Assembly: GCA_023548195.1 (NCBI GenBank)
Contig: JAJHZJ010000419.1
Coordinates: 431,185 to 495,184 of the forward strand
Direction of reading: 5' to 3'
DNA length: 64,000 nucleotides
Source: Bettongia penicillata ogilbyi
Lineage: Eukaryota > Chordata > Mammalia > Diprotodontia > Potoroidae
Both the position numbers and the translations under genes were made by a program. The notes beneath the pieces are model-generated. The model was not told the DNA's origin. It ran no database searches and saw nothing but the letters and a program-made list of their open reading frames with translations. The first letter of the stretch is position 1. Each line of letters opens with the position of its first letter. Positions 11,766 to 23,555 of the stretch are shown one piece after another.

Positions 11766-12345
11766 ATTGATGGGAATGAGGAGAAGATGAGTTACAGGAA
11801 TTGTGAGTGGAGGCCCAGGAGAGTATTTTGTCATGCCCTTTACCACTGCAATTTTGGTACTGATTTGATTATTATTGAGAAATCAAAAACAAGATGCCCA
11901 GGTAAGCCCAAGTTTCTTGATGAAAGGCATGTTGAGCAAGGTAAGGATTTGACTACAAGTAGTACATTAGATGAGTTTTTACTAACCTCCCAAATTAGGA
12001 CAACTCAATCCCATGGGGACTAAAAGAATGATTTAACTTCTCCAGAGAGAGAAAGAATGGTCTCTGGTTTCCATTATCTATGTTATAGGTTTATAATCCC
12101 AAGTAAAGAATAGATGAGCCACAGGCAAATGATTACAAGATGGCCAGATAGTCCTTGCTACAATGCTTAGCCAGGAGTTAGGAGACTATATTAGCCAAGC
12201 ATTAACTTGCAATGCCTAATAGTAAGGAGATTCAAAGAGAAAATACTGTAAACTAAATGATGTTTAATTCCTGCTCCTTTTAATACCGTCCAGTTATTTT
12301 TGTTTTAATATTTTGTGATTTGTGAATTTGTTGGTGGTAATATTG
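11766..12345. other. Unassigned
   Basis: An open frame of 91 codons (11748-12023) starts inside the L2 fragment and has no recognisable domain. The L2 copy may continue in decayed form. Nothing else is seen. Confidence 0.35.
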
Positions 12346-12585
12346 ACAGGTAAGTGGCTCAGTGGATCATAGTGCTGGGCTGGAAGTCAAGAAAATCTGA
12401 CTTCAAATCCAGGCTAAGACACTAGGTGTGCTACCCTGGTCAAGTCACTTAACCTCTGTTGGCCTTAATGCATTGGAGAAAGAAATGGCAAATCACTCTA
12501 GTATCTTTGCCAAGAAAGCACCATGGATTTTTTGGTGTGCTCTGGTCCACAGGATCTCCAGGAGCAGCAACAACGTTATCATTAA
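12346..12585 (+). mobile_element. tRNA-derived SINE with BovB-like RTE tail
   Basis: The head 'aagtggctcagtggatcata' and 'cttcaaatcc' lie where tRNA-like promoter boxes sit. 'caagtcacttaacctctg' follows, then a tail 'ggagaaagaaatggcaaatc', 'actctagtatctttgccaag', which is the BovB/RTE-type SINE ending. It is a different tail type from the SINE at 8643. Weak direct repeats of about 12 bp may flank it. It is moderately old. Confidence 0.75.
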
Positions 12586-12944
12586 CATGTAAAATTAATA
12601 GGATTTTTTCCTAGACTTTAAGATTTATGTTCTTGCCTTTTTTTTGGTAATGTTGACTTCAATGCCCCCTAACAAGATAACTCTGCTATCTTGTAATATG
12701 TATCCCAAACTTCAGGTCTTAACCCTAGAGGATATCTTGCAGATTTAATCTTATTCCATGATGCAAATACAATATTCTAAGATAAATGAGTGTGCAGACT
12801 GTCAGTGTTAAACCTGAACTTATGACCATTTCTAGTTGAGGTTGCACTATGCCTTTGCCTATGCTATTCCCTATTCCCAAATGGTTTCCTCTTCTGATTC
12901 AAATTTCAGTTATTGACATATATCTCCCAGATGTAGAGAAATCA

Positions 12945-13120
12945 TCACAGCATAGTGGAAAAAGAATTGTACCCAGAATCAGGAATACCTGGGCTCAAAT
13001 CCCACCTTATATGTTTACTAGATATGTAACCCTGGGAAGGTTAAATGATTAAAATGATAAATATAGCACCCTATTTAACAGAGTTTTGGGGAATAATATA
13101 AAATTAAGCAACACATCAAA
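12945..13120 (+). mobile_element. MIR/CORE-SINE
   Basis: Reads in MIR order: 'agcatagtgg', 'cctgggctcaaatcccacc', 'gatatgtaaccctggg', then an AT-rich tail. Highly diverged. Confidence 0.65.
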
Positions 13121-13199
13121 ACAATTTGAGAACTTTAATGAACTATTAAATTGTATAATTACTATAATATATAATCATTATTATCATCATATTCGGAAG

Positions 13200-13440
13200 T
13201 GTTAACTTGTCCTTTTCTCCCAGCCACCTACTCAGTAATAATCCTTCCACTCTGCATTGTTCCCCTTTCCCCATCTTCAGTGGCACTAAATTTATATCCC
13301 CATTACACAAGAATGTTACGTATCATTTTATGTTAGGGTTATTTGTATACTGAGGACTTGTCTTACACTTTATCTTATTTATCTCCCTTGGTGTTAACAT
13401 AGTGTTTTGAGCACAGTAAATGCTTCATAAATTGTTAAAA
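13200..13440 (+). mobile_element. L2 LINE 3' end
   Basis: A pyrimidine-rich L2 3' UTR ends in a degenerate form of the usual tail at 13400-13440 ('agcacagtaaatgcttcata'). Confidence 0.5.
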
Positions 13441-14761
13441 TCAAAATGGAAAGTCAGCATGAAAAGTATCTATCTCTCTCTTTTTCCTCCAGCTATTTAT
13501 ACACATAGAGAAGAACATTGTTACATAGGAAGACAATTGTAGCTATTTGTGATAAAGCTAGACTTTCTTAGGAGAGTTTTGAATTCAACTCAAGGATAAG
13601 GCAGACTATTTCCCTGATAAGAGAATTAACCCCTTCACTCCATGTAATATCCCAATAGCCATGTTAAATGAAATCACTCCCTGCGAAAGATCAGTCAATA
13701 TATCATACTTCCATAATTATTAAAATTATCTTTCTAAGTTTACAACTCCAGATGCTTATCAAAATATTCAAATCCATCTTTTTCACAGTTGATAAATGAA
13801 TCAGCAGTAACAAAATGTTATTATTGGTCAGACTAATGGATTTTATGCCATGACAAGTATTTCCCAGAGCAGTAACTCATCACTACCAGTCTTTTATTCT
13901 GAAAAAGGCATTGTGTCTCTGAATTCATTGCGGCTAGACTTTGGCAGAGAATGAACTTAATCACTGATTGTGCAAACAGGACAAGTACAAACACTATGTG
14001 TTAGGTGAAGCAGCGGGGCAGAAACCAAGCAACAGGACAGAGTCAAGAAGGAAGAAGCAATCAGGAGTTCAGGTCAGAAATCAGGAATTAGGAGGCCTTT
14101 GGAGCTTAAAAGCCCCAATTTCAACAAAGAATTTAAGCCAGGCCACATACTAGAATCAAAGTATCTTGATCTCTCAGGTAAAGTCTTTATGCATATAGGG
14201 GTAGGAATTCATTCTTTATAGCCAGAAGGACTAGATCGTATAGAAATTGGTTGACATAGGGAAAATGTGAGCAAGAGAAGCACAGAAGCTTCTGTAAGTT
14301 AAATTCTGGCAGTAAGCAGAAGAATACTAAACCTATCTTATATGAGCAATAAATACATGAATCTTAGTTCATTGATTGCTTAATCTATATTTAAGTATGA
14401 AATAATATATTATTTTCCTAAATTTCATCTAGGTGTGGAAAGACCATTAAAAAAAAGAAATAGGAATTTTGATTGATAACAATAAATGGGAAAGTTTTAT
14501 ATCATAGGATTTATGAATATAAAAAGAATGTATGAATTATGTAAACTTGGGGAGTTTTCAGTGTGAGAATTCCCTCTACCAATACAGATGCATTTCCTTT
14601 GTGACTTAGTCCTAAGAATTTGCCTGAGGCCTCCAAATAATAAATGACTTTACTAAAGTTTCAGAGATAATATCTGAATACATTTCTTCCTAATTCAAAG
14701 TTTAACACTTTATCCACTGTGACAAGATAATTCAACATAGGGCAGTAACTTAATGTGTTTG
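13441..14761. other. Unassigned
   Basis: No gene or confident repeat. A MIR-like minus-strand trace may exist at about 14635-14730. Confidence 0.35.
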
Positions 14762-15034
14762 TATGCCATCAGAGAAATGATGACATGACTTTCACTTGAC
14801 TTTGTTTTGAAGGAGAAAGGGCTGTGCAAGTCATCAGCCTCACTTCTCCTCCAGAAGCATCTGAATCCAGCGACCATTCATAAGGATGACTGGAGATGAA
14901 CCGGGATGAGGCAATTTGGGGTCAAGTGACTTGCCCTCAGTTACTAGGTGTCAAGTATCTGAGGTGAGTTTGAACTCAGGTCCTCTTGACTCCTGCACTG
15001 GTACTGTATCCACTGCACCACCTAGCTGCCCCTA
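14762..15034 (-). mobile_element. tRNA-derived SINE with RTE-type tail
   Basis: Same family as the SINE at 8643 in the opposite orientation. On the plus strand the tail comes first ('gccatcagagaaatgatgac'), then 'cagcctcacttctcctccag', and lastly the head as 'caccacctagctgcccc'. It is more diverged than the 8643 copy. Flanking direct repeats are uncertain. Confidence 0.85.
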
Positions 15035-15574
15035 ACATAATAAACATGTATTAAATGAATGGATGAATTCCAGGTTCAGAAAGCAGGTCAGAATAGAATA
15101 TGATATTGGATTCCCTTGGCTAACCATGATCAACATAAGGATACTTGGAATTTATAGTAGTTGTGAAGTGTATACATGGGGGTAGGGTGAATGGGAAAGT
15201 GACAGAAAAGACAGTTGTTTTAAACCTACAATGCACAGCTCCTATTTTTTAATGAGTTGAAGCCAATGGGTATGAGCTCTGTGAGTCTAACTATAGCTGT
15301 AAACAAGTAAGAATAAAAAACAAAACAAAAAGAATTCAGACCAAACTATTTGAAGATAAGATTTTCTGTATGGGAAAATGCAAGTATTTCCCTTAATGAT
15401 TGTCTTCCCAAATATTCACCAGATATTCTTTCCCAAAAAAGGTATTTTACAGCATAATGAGAAAATTTCTAAGAAAGAGCTCCTGACTGTTTTTCACTGA
15501 GGTACAGAATGCAGATTAAGTAAGGTTTTCAGGACCAACTGATTTCAACGGATGTTGTATAAATCCATTCATTT
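15035..15574. other. Unassigned
   Basis: Nothing recognised apart from short A-rich runs at 15315-15345. Confidence 0.4.
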
Positions 15575-15905
15575 GAATTGATTGATTCAACAAATATTTA
15601 AATATAATATACCTAAGATGCAAACATGTTATTCACTGGAGCAAAGAAAGATGTAAGGCATGATTTTTGCCCTCATGGGGCTTTTACCATTTGGTAGAAG
15701 TGCTAGGACCAAAATATAAATATAATGAAAATAAAACATGGTCCCTGCTTAAGAGTGATATAATATATTCAGAGATCAGATGATGAAGAGATGACCAGTA
15801 GGTTATGTGATCAGAAAGATATTCTTCATGAAAATGTCATTAGAAGTGGGTCTTGAGAGATGAACAAGATGCTAATATATGAAGATGAGTGAGGAGGACA
15901 CTCAA
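15575..15905 (-). mobile_element. L2 LINE fragment
   Basis: The plus strand reads 'gattcaacaaatattta', then 'gccctcatggggctttta', then 'aagtgggtcttgagagatg', the reverse-complement order of the L2 3' UTR moving inwards. Confidence 0.6.
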
Positions 15906-16319
15906 AGTATAGAGGTTAAAGAGGAAATAACAAAAAGATCAGAAGAAGAAAACAATACACAACAAAACAGGAAATGAAATAAAATATATAACAAAAAAAG
16001 GAAACAAAAGAATAACAAAATTACCAGAGGAAGGAAAGAATGGGTTAGGCATGGAAAACATGGCTGGCTCAAAACATTATATAATTAAGTAGCATGCTTT
16101 GAAGTAAAAAGGAAAAGTTCATTAAAGACATTGTAGAGGGACTGGCATAGCATCTACACAGTTTTGATTATGTCATGCAACAAGAAGTCATTGAATGGCT
16201 TTGAGTCTTTAGAGTGACATAACCAGAAAAGGACAATTTAGAAAAGAGAAGCATTAATCTCCTAGCAAAGTATAAGAGAGATTGGAACAGAAAAGTTACT
16301 TAAGAGGTTATTCAGCATA

Positions 16320-16445
16320 ATTTAATGAATAGTGAATACTATACGCAAGACATTTTGTGAGGCACTGTAGATAAAAGGAGAAACATTAAGTAGTAGTTGT
16401 CTTTAAGGAGATTTTATAACTAATATTGGAGGGAAGTGATGAGGG
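16320..16445 (-). mobile_element. L2 LINE 3' end fragment
   Basis: Degenerate reverse L2 3' end: 'gtgaggcactgtagataaa', 'gtctttaaggagatttta'. Short and old. The 15906-16319 interval on its left is unassigned and A-rich. Confidence 0.45.
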
Positions 16446-16524
16446 CTAAAATTAGAGAGTGTGCAAACATAAAGGAGAGGACAAGTGCAGAGATCTTCTG
16501 CAGGAATAATTAGAAGGACATAGA

Positions 16525-16740
16525 AGGTGGGATGGAAAAAAGTGCTGCATTAAGACTCAGAACACCTGGGTTTCCATGTCAATTTTCCCAGTTAGCCAGG
16601 ATATTGCTTTCTGTATGACCTTGGGCAAGACTTTTAATCTCCCTAGGCCTCAGTTCTCTCATCTGTTAAAAGTAGGGGTTTAGAATTGCTTCTTCTAAGG
16701 TCCCTTTCAGTTATAAATCTATCCTTCCATGATATATATG
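16525..16740 (+). mobile_element. MIR/CORE-SINE
   Basis: Well preserved for its class: 'tatgaccttgggcaagac', 'cctcagttctctcatctg', and the therian tail 'taaggtccctttcagttata' ending near 'aaatctatccttccatgat'. Confidence 0.8.
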
Positions 16741-17094
16741 TGGAATGAATGAGAAGGGGAGACAAAAGATTATTCTGACATCATGAACATGAGTTATTAG
16801 GTTAATGGTCAGGGAGAAATTCAGGTTTCTGAAATAAGAAATAAATAGTTTTAAAAGATTAGTACACTTGACTTTCAGTCTGGCGGTGTTGAATTACTGT
16901 TCTTTGCTAAACACTTTTTCTTACCTTATTATCAGTTAGGTTGAAGAGTAATTGTGCTTTCTTATCCTGGGTCTATATGTCAGTGGTGAAAGAGATAAAT
17001 TTGATTATTTTCATCAGCATTGAACTCACAAAGATCACTCTGATAATTAAGAAAACATTCCATCTTAAACGTGCCTCTTAGGTTCTTTACACAT

Positions 17095-17292
17095 TGAATC
17101 ACGGAACGTTAGAAGTGGAAGACTTACAAGGTCATTGAGTTCAAAGACCTCATTTTATAGAGAAGGAAGTGGGGAAATAGAGAGCTGAAATAATTTGTCC
17201 AAAGTCATAGAGATAATTGGTGGCTAAGCTGAGACTAGAGTTCATACTTCTTGACTCCAGGGCGAAGGTTCTTTCCATTACATTAGATTCTG
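17095..17292 (-). mobile_element. MIR/CORE-SINE
   Basis: Reverse MIR order on the plus strand: 'tagaagtggaagacttacaa', 'cctcattttatagagaagga', 'aatttgtccaaagtcataga', 'gactccaggg'. Confidence 0.75.
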
Positions 17293-20284
17293 CCTACTAT
17301 ACTCTGTGATAAAGCTAGCTTCTCTAAAATTTTAAAGTAATTCTTTTACTTATTAAATAAGATACTCCACTTTTACATTTTGACATTAAGTATTTTTAGA
17401 TTTTCTAAAGCACTGAACATCCTTCCATTAAAATGTTCTTGGAGGCTATGCAAGCTCAATACAAACTGCCTATCAGTCTCAATCAAGACAAAAAAAAAAG
17501 TCTTCTAATTCAAGTTTAGCTAGGGAATGTATGCCTGCCATTTAAAGTTCTGTCTTCCGAAGTAAAAAGAGGCTCATCATCAAAGTGATGACTCATGAGT
17601 AATGATTAGAAGATGGGAGGGGTAGATGGAGGGTTTGCACTGAAACTTGCCAAGCTATTTCTTAATGTATGGAAAAACTGACCATTCTGTCAATGGAAGG
17701 AGTAGCATCACCAAGAAAAGAAAGTATTCCCTTCCTTTAACCAATAAAAACTTGAATAATTAAATTGATTTCTCTATTTAAACAATCTCCATACATGAAA
17801 AGACTGTTTTCTGCTTGTATGAAATGCTATAAACTCATATCGAAGTCTCAAAGCTCAGAGTAAGGGTCAAATTGAAATGGGCCTTCTGTTTATACAAATG
17901 GTCTGCTCTATTCTTACTGAGATAACTAAACTGATGACTTGCTTAGAACATCTGAGTAGAATGCAACTATCTGAGATAACTGAGAGTGGTATTGACTTTC
18001 CTCCCTGAAATTTGACTGAATAGATGAGGACCTGTAAGTACCTCACAGGGAAATTCGGTCTCAAACCTTAGCTAAGACTAATGTTTATTTGCATGGCATT
18101 TATTCTCTAATTAGTCTACCTGAATATGACCTGTAGAGATTTTTTGAAGGAGTGGTAAAGAGAAAAGGAGAAAATATGTGCCTGTTACTTATCAGAAATG
18201 GCATATATGTGATGAATGTATCTGTCATCTTAGGACTTAGAGAAGTATTAAGCCTAAAAGCTAAATTAAAACCAGCTGTAAGTTTGGTACCAGTTGGGTA
18301 GATTTTCATGGAGATTTCACAGTTGGTAAAAATTAAGATGCTTGCCAAGTCATAAATAAAAATTTAGTTTGATTATATAATCTTACTAATACTATATCAT
18401 CTGATATAATTTTGAGACAGCAAATAGACTGCCAAAAGTCTTACTTTATTTTTCCTTAAGCAGTGTGCATACAACCTATTATTGTGCAATTGGCCACATG
18501 AAACAATATTCTCAAGTTCCCAACCTTTATTTCATCAGCTCCACTAAAATTCTATATCCATGTTAAGTATTGCAGACCCTAAATATTACAGACCTTAAAC
18601 CCTTTCTCCCAAGATAGGTGAGAAAACAATGTAGTGGAGATGATTCCAACTCATGTCTTTATTTGTCTATGTCCCTGATTTTGGCCATTGGGATTTACAA
18701 AATATGTCAGTTATGTAAGTTACAATGACTGCAATGGAAAGTTTTCATGATCATTTCTGAACTTTTTTTTTTCTCCCTAAAGCAAAATATTGGCTCTTTT
18801 ACTATATCTGTCAGGTTTGTTTGGACCCAGCTTTTTCCCTTAGCAATTCTGGTAAATTTTCAAGCTTCTACTTACAATATGGAAAGAAAAGATTTGTATT
18901 GTTTTTTGGTTTTGTTGTTTTGGTTTTGCACTAGTGTTCCATTTTACCTGTTAGACATCTACATCTGAAAGATGATTCTCCAATTTAAAAAAAAAATGCC
19001 TAAATGACTCTTGTATCATCTGGGCCAAATTAGAAATATTAGAGAATAACAAACAAACTATAAATTACTTTTTCTATAGAAGAAATTTTAGCTTTTTGAT
19101 GCCAAGTTCAAAGATAAATGACAACCTTACAAAACAAGTTATTTGGATTAGGAGAATTTTTATTTTGTCTCCCTCTAATCAGGGAGGGATAAATATCTAT
19201 AAGCACAATATTTGTCTAGTTCCCTACAATTTGACCCCGTAAATGATTAGTCAGAGACTCATATCTTACCTTTCTTACTTAATACATTGTTTATTGGTTT
19301 CTGTTCTAAGTGGTAGCTCATGCTTTAAGTATTACTTGAGGTTGATTTAAGAACAGAAAGTTTCTAAGCCTGTGTTTCCCTTTAGCAATAGGACAATCTG
19401 CAGTGGTTAGGAGAGCTGTCAATCTCTCCTTAATACATTCAAGTCCTTTGGAAAAATACGTAGGCCAAAGGGGAAAACCCAGAATGGAATATTTCTGAAG
19501 CTGATTATAGAGGAGGCTGATGGTAGCCAAAGGTACAGTTCCAAAGGGGTCTGATTAACATTCTACTATAAAATAAGGACCAGAGAGTAAGCCATTAATT
19601 TTATGGTTTTCTCCCCTCTCTGCTTGGTTTTTCCTAAGTTGGACTTCCTTCCAGGCTAATTAACCACTAAGCATTTTACAAGCAATCTAAGTGCGGAAAT
19701 AGTAAAAGATGAATTGCACTTATGAAGTAATTGAAAAAGGGTATATTGGGCTCTTTAAGCAATGATAGCATGCATCTTAATACCGGAAGGAAGGTTTCTG
19801 TACATGGTCACTTGATAGGTCATTAAGAAATTCTCAGAACTCAGCACCAGATAATAATGACTCCTGGATAAAATGGACCCATACACCAATTGGGGTTGGA
19901 GACTCCAGTGCAAAAACATTCTCCTGAGAGAACACTTAACTGTTTGTGCTTTGGTACTATGAAAATACCTCCACTATTATCTCAGATGAATTCTCTGGTT
20001 GTTTTCTTTTCTTTTGACAGCAAAGTCAGAGCTGACATACCCAAACGGATCTCAAGGAAATTCAATTACTGAAGTGTCTGACAGCTTGCTTGGCTTCCTC
20101 TAACTAAAGTTTTTAAAGTTGCATGTAGCTTGTAGAATTAGACTTTACTTGCCAAGAAAAGAGTGATGGGGAATGATCATTTTAAATAAATATATGTCTA
20201 ATAGCAAGAGGCAGGGACTAGTAAGTTTACCTTACTAATTCAAAGAAAGAGAGGTAAAATAGAACAGTGAAATTCCTAATCATC
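17293..20284. other. About 3 kb without recognised repeat or gene
   Basis: This is the longest stretch where I identify nothing. Open frames such as 17867-18064 and 18100-18348 (minus) show no domain, no splice-flanked coding pattern and no similarity I know. It could be unique sequence or very old repeat. If this window holds conserved non-coding elements, this is a natural place to look. Confidence 0.4.
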
Positions 20285-20457
20285 ACCCAGATTGGTGGAA
20301 AGAGAGTGTCCTTTGCCACCAGAAGACCTTGGTTTGAAACTTGGCATAGTAATTCATTTCACTTCCTTGGCCTGATGTTTCTTCATCTGTAAACTGAGAA
20401 AATTAAGCTAGTTGAGACTATATGTCCCTTCTAGCTCTGGATATATGATTCTATGAA
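20285..20457 (+). mobile_element. MIR/CORE-SINE
   Basis: Contains 'agaagaccttggtttgaaac', 'tcttcatctgtaaactgag' and the tail 'gtcccttctagctctggata' with 'atgattctatga'. Confidence 0.75.
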
Positions 20458-20867
20458 GTATTTATTGAGTCTGCTATACCTGAACTTGTCTGAATGGAAA
20501 AGAAGTTCATAACACAGTTGTAGATCTAAAGAAGCTTGCAACTTAGCAATATTTGCCAACTGTATGACACTGCCTAGAATGAAGTAGTTGAAATAGACAA
20601 GGCATACTTTTTCACAAGTATTTTTTCTCTTCCCCAGGCTATTTCTGTAACATAGAAGATGCCACCTGTTATCAGTACTGATAGTTAGGTTCCATAGGCC
20701 AGGTGGTAAAGTTTTCTTTCCAAAGAACAACTTATATATTATAACTAATGGGTAGACATGAGTTAAAAAATGCAATTTCATTGGCAAAGGAAAACTCCCA
20801 TGGAAAAATAAATCTCTTTATTAATGTAAGTCAGCTCCTTCTCTTCTGTACAGCTTAGAGTCTGAGA
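20458..20867. other. Unassigned; 118-codon open frame
   Basis: A minus-strand frame at 20431-20787 is open for 118 codons, but its 3' end runs into the MIR and its sequence resembles no protein I recognise. I do not call it a gene. Confidence 0.3.
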
Positions 20868-20998
20868 GTTTCCTAGAGCATGGAGAGTGAGTGACTTGCC
20901 CAGGGTCACACATTAATCATGACTTAGAAGCCTGAATTGAACCAAGGACTTTCTTTCTAAAAGGATATCTCTCTATCCATTACATCATGCTCAGATCT
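20868..20998 (-). mobile_element. MIR/CORE-SINE
   Basis: Reverse MIR: 'gtgacttgcccagggtcaca', 'cctgaattgaaccaagga', 'atctctctatccattacatc'. It abuts the L1 5' end at 21007. Confidence 0.8.
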
Positions 20999-21006
20999 CT
21001 TAATAT

Positions 21007-22190
21007 TAGCAGAGGGACAGAGCCAAGATGGCAGAGAAAAGTCAGTGACTCACCTGAGAGTCTCTCAAATTCCCTTCCAAACAAACTTTGTAATGCCTCA
21101 AAACAAGTTCTGGAGCAGCAAAACCACAAAAGGACTGGGTGAAATAATTTCCCAAGTCTGTCTTATTGGAGAGAGAATGAAGTACACACTGACACAGGCT
21201 GCACCATTACAAGTCCCACTCAAGCAAAGCAGAAGCAGTCCTTGAGGGTGAATGAATCAGCATTAGAACCACAGCCTTCCAAAGTTCTCATCCCATAAAA
21301 TGTAAGGGGGTCACACAATTGGTCAGAAGAAGATAACATGGTTCCCTTTGCTCACCCTGGGTGAAAATATATTGCCCATACATAAAAAAATAAAACTTCA
21401 GTTCTATGGATATCAAATGACTTTACTCATTCCTGGTCTTCATTTAACCTTGATATCCTCCTAGTCTAATTAGAACACATAATAAAGAGACAAGGTATTG
21501 AAAAGCCATCCTGTTATAGGAATATTTTTATGACTAAACAAGAGATAGAGAGAATTATGGGATGCAAAATTGATAATTTTGATCACAATAAGATTTTGCA
21601 AAAGCAAAAACAATGCTACCAACATTAGAGGGAAAGTAGGAAACTGGAGGGGTGGGGGAATTGACAGTACCTATCTGATAAAAGGTTTCTCATATGTAGA
21701 GAGAACTGAGTCAGATGTACAAGATTATGGTTCATTCCCCAGTTCATAAACAGTCAAAAATATGAAGAGAAAGTTTTCAGAAGAAATCAAAGCTATCTAC
21801 AGTCATATGAAAATCACTATTGATTGGAAAAATAAAACAAGTCTGAGGTACCTCTTCATATCTATTAGATCAGCTAATATGACAGAAAAGGGAAATGACA
21901 AGCATTGGAAGGGATGTAGAAAAATAAAGACACTAAACCACTGTTGGTGAAGTTGTGAATTGATCCTACAATGCCCAAAGGGCTCTAAAACCATGCATAA
22001 CCTTTGTTCCAGCAATACCCTGAAGAGAAAAAGAAAAAGAATCTATATGTACAAAAATATTTTTAGCAGCTCTTTTTGTGGTGGCAAAGAAATAGAAATT
22101 GAGGAGATGCCCATCAATTGCATAATGGCTGAAGAAGTTTTGGTATTTGATTATGCTGCAGTACTATTGTGCTATAAGTAATCACAAGTA
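21007..22190 (+). mobile_element. L1 copy: 5' UTR piece joined to ORF2 end/3' UTR
   Basis: Starts with the L1 5' signature 'ggacagagccaagatggcag'. From about 21520 it reads as the ORF2 end ('gatgcaaaattgataatttt') and then as L1 3' UTR ('gttggtgaagttgtgaattg', 'gcagctctttttgtggtggc', 'gatgcccatcaattgcataa'). About 5 kb of the expected element is missing between the parts, including ORF1 and nearly all of ORF2. This is either one internally deleted copy or two adjacent L1 fragments. Confidence 0.75.
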
Positions 22191-22199
22191 ATGTAATAT

Positions 22200-22640
22200 A
22201 AATTATAAATGTGCAGTTATGCAAAATATTTCCATTTTAACCATATTCCAAAAGAAAATTCAGATAAAAAAAGAAATAATAATAATAAAAAGGGTGAGGA
22301 AAAGGAATGCTTTAATCTGCATTCACACTCCAAAAGTTCTTTCTCTGGAAATAGATAGCATGCTTCATTAGAAGTCCTTTGGAATTGTCTTGAATCATTG
22401 TATTCCCTTGAATATCTAAGTCATTTACATCATCATGTAATATTGCCATTATTGTTACAAAATTTCCTAATTCTGCTTGTTTCACTTTGCATCAGTTCAT
22501 ATAAATCTTCCTAAGATATCTTGCTTATCATTTTTCTTCCCATTGTCTTTCATGAGTTTTAGCCTACCTCATTTCTTTTTCTAACTCATTTATTCTATAT
22601 TTACAACTATCAATCATTCTTATGGCCTATTGTGACTATA
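22200..22640 (-). mobile_element. L1 3' UTR in reverse orientation
   Basis: The plus strand reads 'gctttaatctgcattcacac', 'aagttctttctctggaaat', 'aagtcctttggaattgtctt', 'ttcactttgcatcagttcat', the reverse complement of the marsupial L1 3' UTR. An A-rich block sits at 22260-22300. It is sandwiched between plus-strand L1 pieces. Confidence 0.75.
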
Positions 22641-22724
22641 TAATTTCTCTGATTTCAGTCCCAATTATATTGTTTGTGCATTTTTAGTAGTTTGTGGTAT
22701 TAAAAAACTTTAAACCATGTGAGT

Positions 22725-22960
22725 GTCTTCATTGATTGAGAATATGTGAACTAATAGAAATATATGAACATGCTATACTACTTTACCATTAAAAACAATG
22801 AATATGAAAAATTCTGAGAAACTTAAGCGGACAGATTAATTAATGTAAAATCAGGGAAATAATATATACAATGACTATGAAACTATAAATGGAACAACAA
22901 ATGTAAACTAAATATAATATTATACTTGTGAAATTTTAACTTCTCCTTGTACGAGATAGT
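22725..22960 (+). mobile_element. L1 3' UTR fragment
   Basis: Decayed plus-strand 3' UTR: 'gctatactactttaccatta', 'gaaaaattctgagaaactta', 'aatatatacaatgactatg'. It corresponds to the part after the segment at which the 21007 copy stops, so it may be the continuation of that copy. Confidence 0.45.
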
Positions 22961-23104
22961 CTGTGTAAAAGTTTGCATGTGTTCTCAAATACTGTGAATT
23001 TGTTAATTTATTTTTTTGATTCTTTAAGAAATCTTTGCTACAAAGGATTTTACAAGGAAAAAAAAAGAAGTATACTAGGAAATGAAAAGAATGCAGAAAT
23101 GGAA

Positions 23105-23195
23105 AGCATCAGAAAACACTCACATATACACATATATACACAGAAATATATACATATATGTGTTTGTGGGTACCAAATACATATGTGTCTATCTC

Positions 23196-23277
<82 letters not shown>

Positions 23278-23280
23278 TGC
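23105..23280. repeat. (TC)n-(TA)n compound microsatellite
   Basis: A CACATATA-rich lead is followed by an uninterrupted TC run (about 23200-23231) and an uninterrupted TA run (about 23231-23272). It directly adjoins the broken end of the H3.3 pseudogene. Open frames crossing it (such as 22973-23410) are produced by the repeat. Confidence 0.95.
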
Positions 23281-23300
23281 ATGTATCTATCTATGTCGAT

Positions 23301-23555
23301 ACATGGATAGCACACAATTTGGTGTCCTCAGACAGGCCAACCAAATAGGCTTCACTTACATCCTGCAAAGCACCAAATTGCTGCACTCTGAAAATGTAGA
23401 CCTGTTATGAAGTTCTGAGCAATTTCACCCGTCAGATGATAGAAGGGAAGTTTATGAATCAGAATTTTGGTGGACTTCTGAAAACATCTGATTTCATAGA
23501 AAGCCATGGTATCCAGGCTTTAGGAATACTTTTTCTTGAAAAACCGCTCCAAATG
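23301..23555 (-). pseudogene. Histone H3.3 processed pseudogene (partial)
   Basis: The reverse strand codes for the middle and C-terminal part of replication-independent histone H3.3, the core nucleosome histone used outside S phase. Matches run in order from about residue 30 to 113. The poorly kept GGVKKPHRY region comes first, then [22 protein letters not shown], and HFQSAAI, whose AAI pattern marks H3.3 rather than the S-phase H3. After a one-base insertion comes [19 protein letters not shown]. Another one-base insertion lies just after the ARG-PRO-GLY codons. No introns interrupt the match, as expected of a retrocopy. Both ends are lost: the N-terminal tail is replaced by L1 sequence and the last about 22 codons by the TA microsatellite. 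No poly(A) or target-site duplication remains. H3F3A and H3F3B cannot be told apart. Confidence 0.9.

Noticed and set aside
20431..20787. 118-codon minus-strand frame in unassigned DNA
   Set aside because: It overlaps a MIR at one end and has no recognisable domain or family.
22973..23410. 145-codon open frame, plus strand
   Set aside because: It crosses the TC/TA microsatellite and ends as the antisense of the H3.3 pseudogene.
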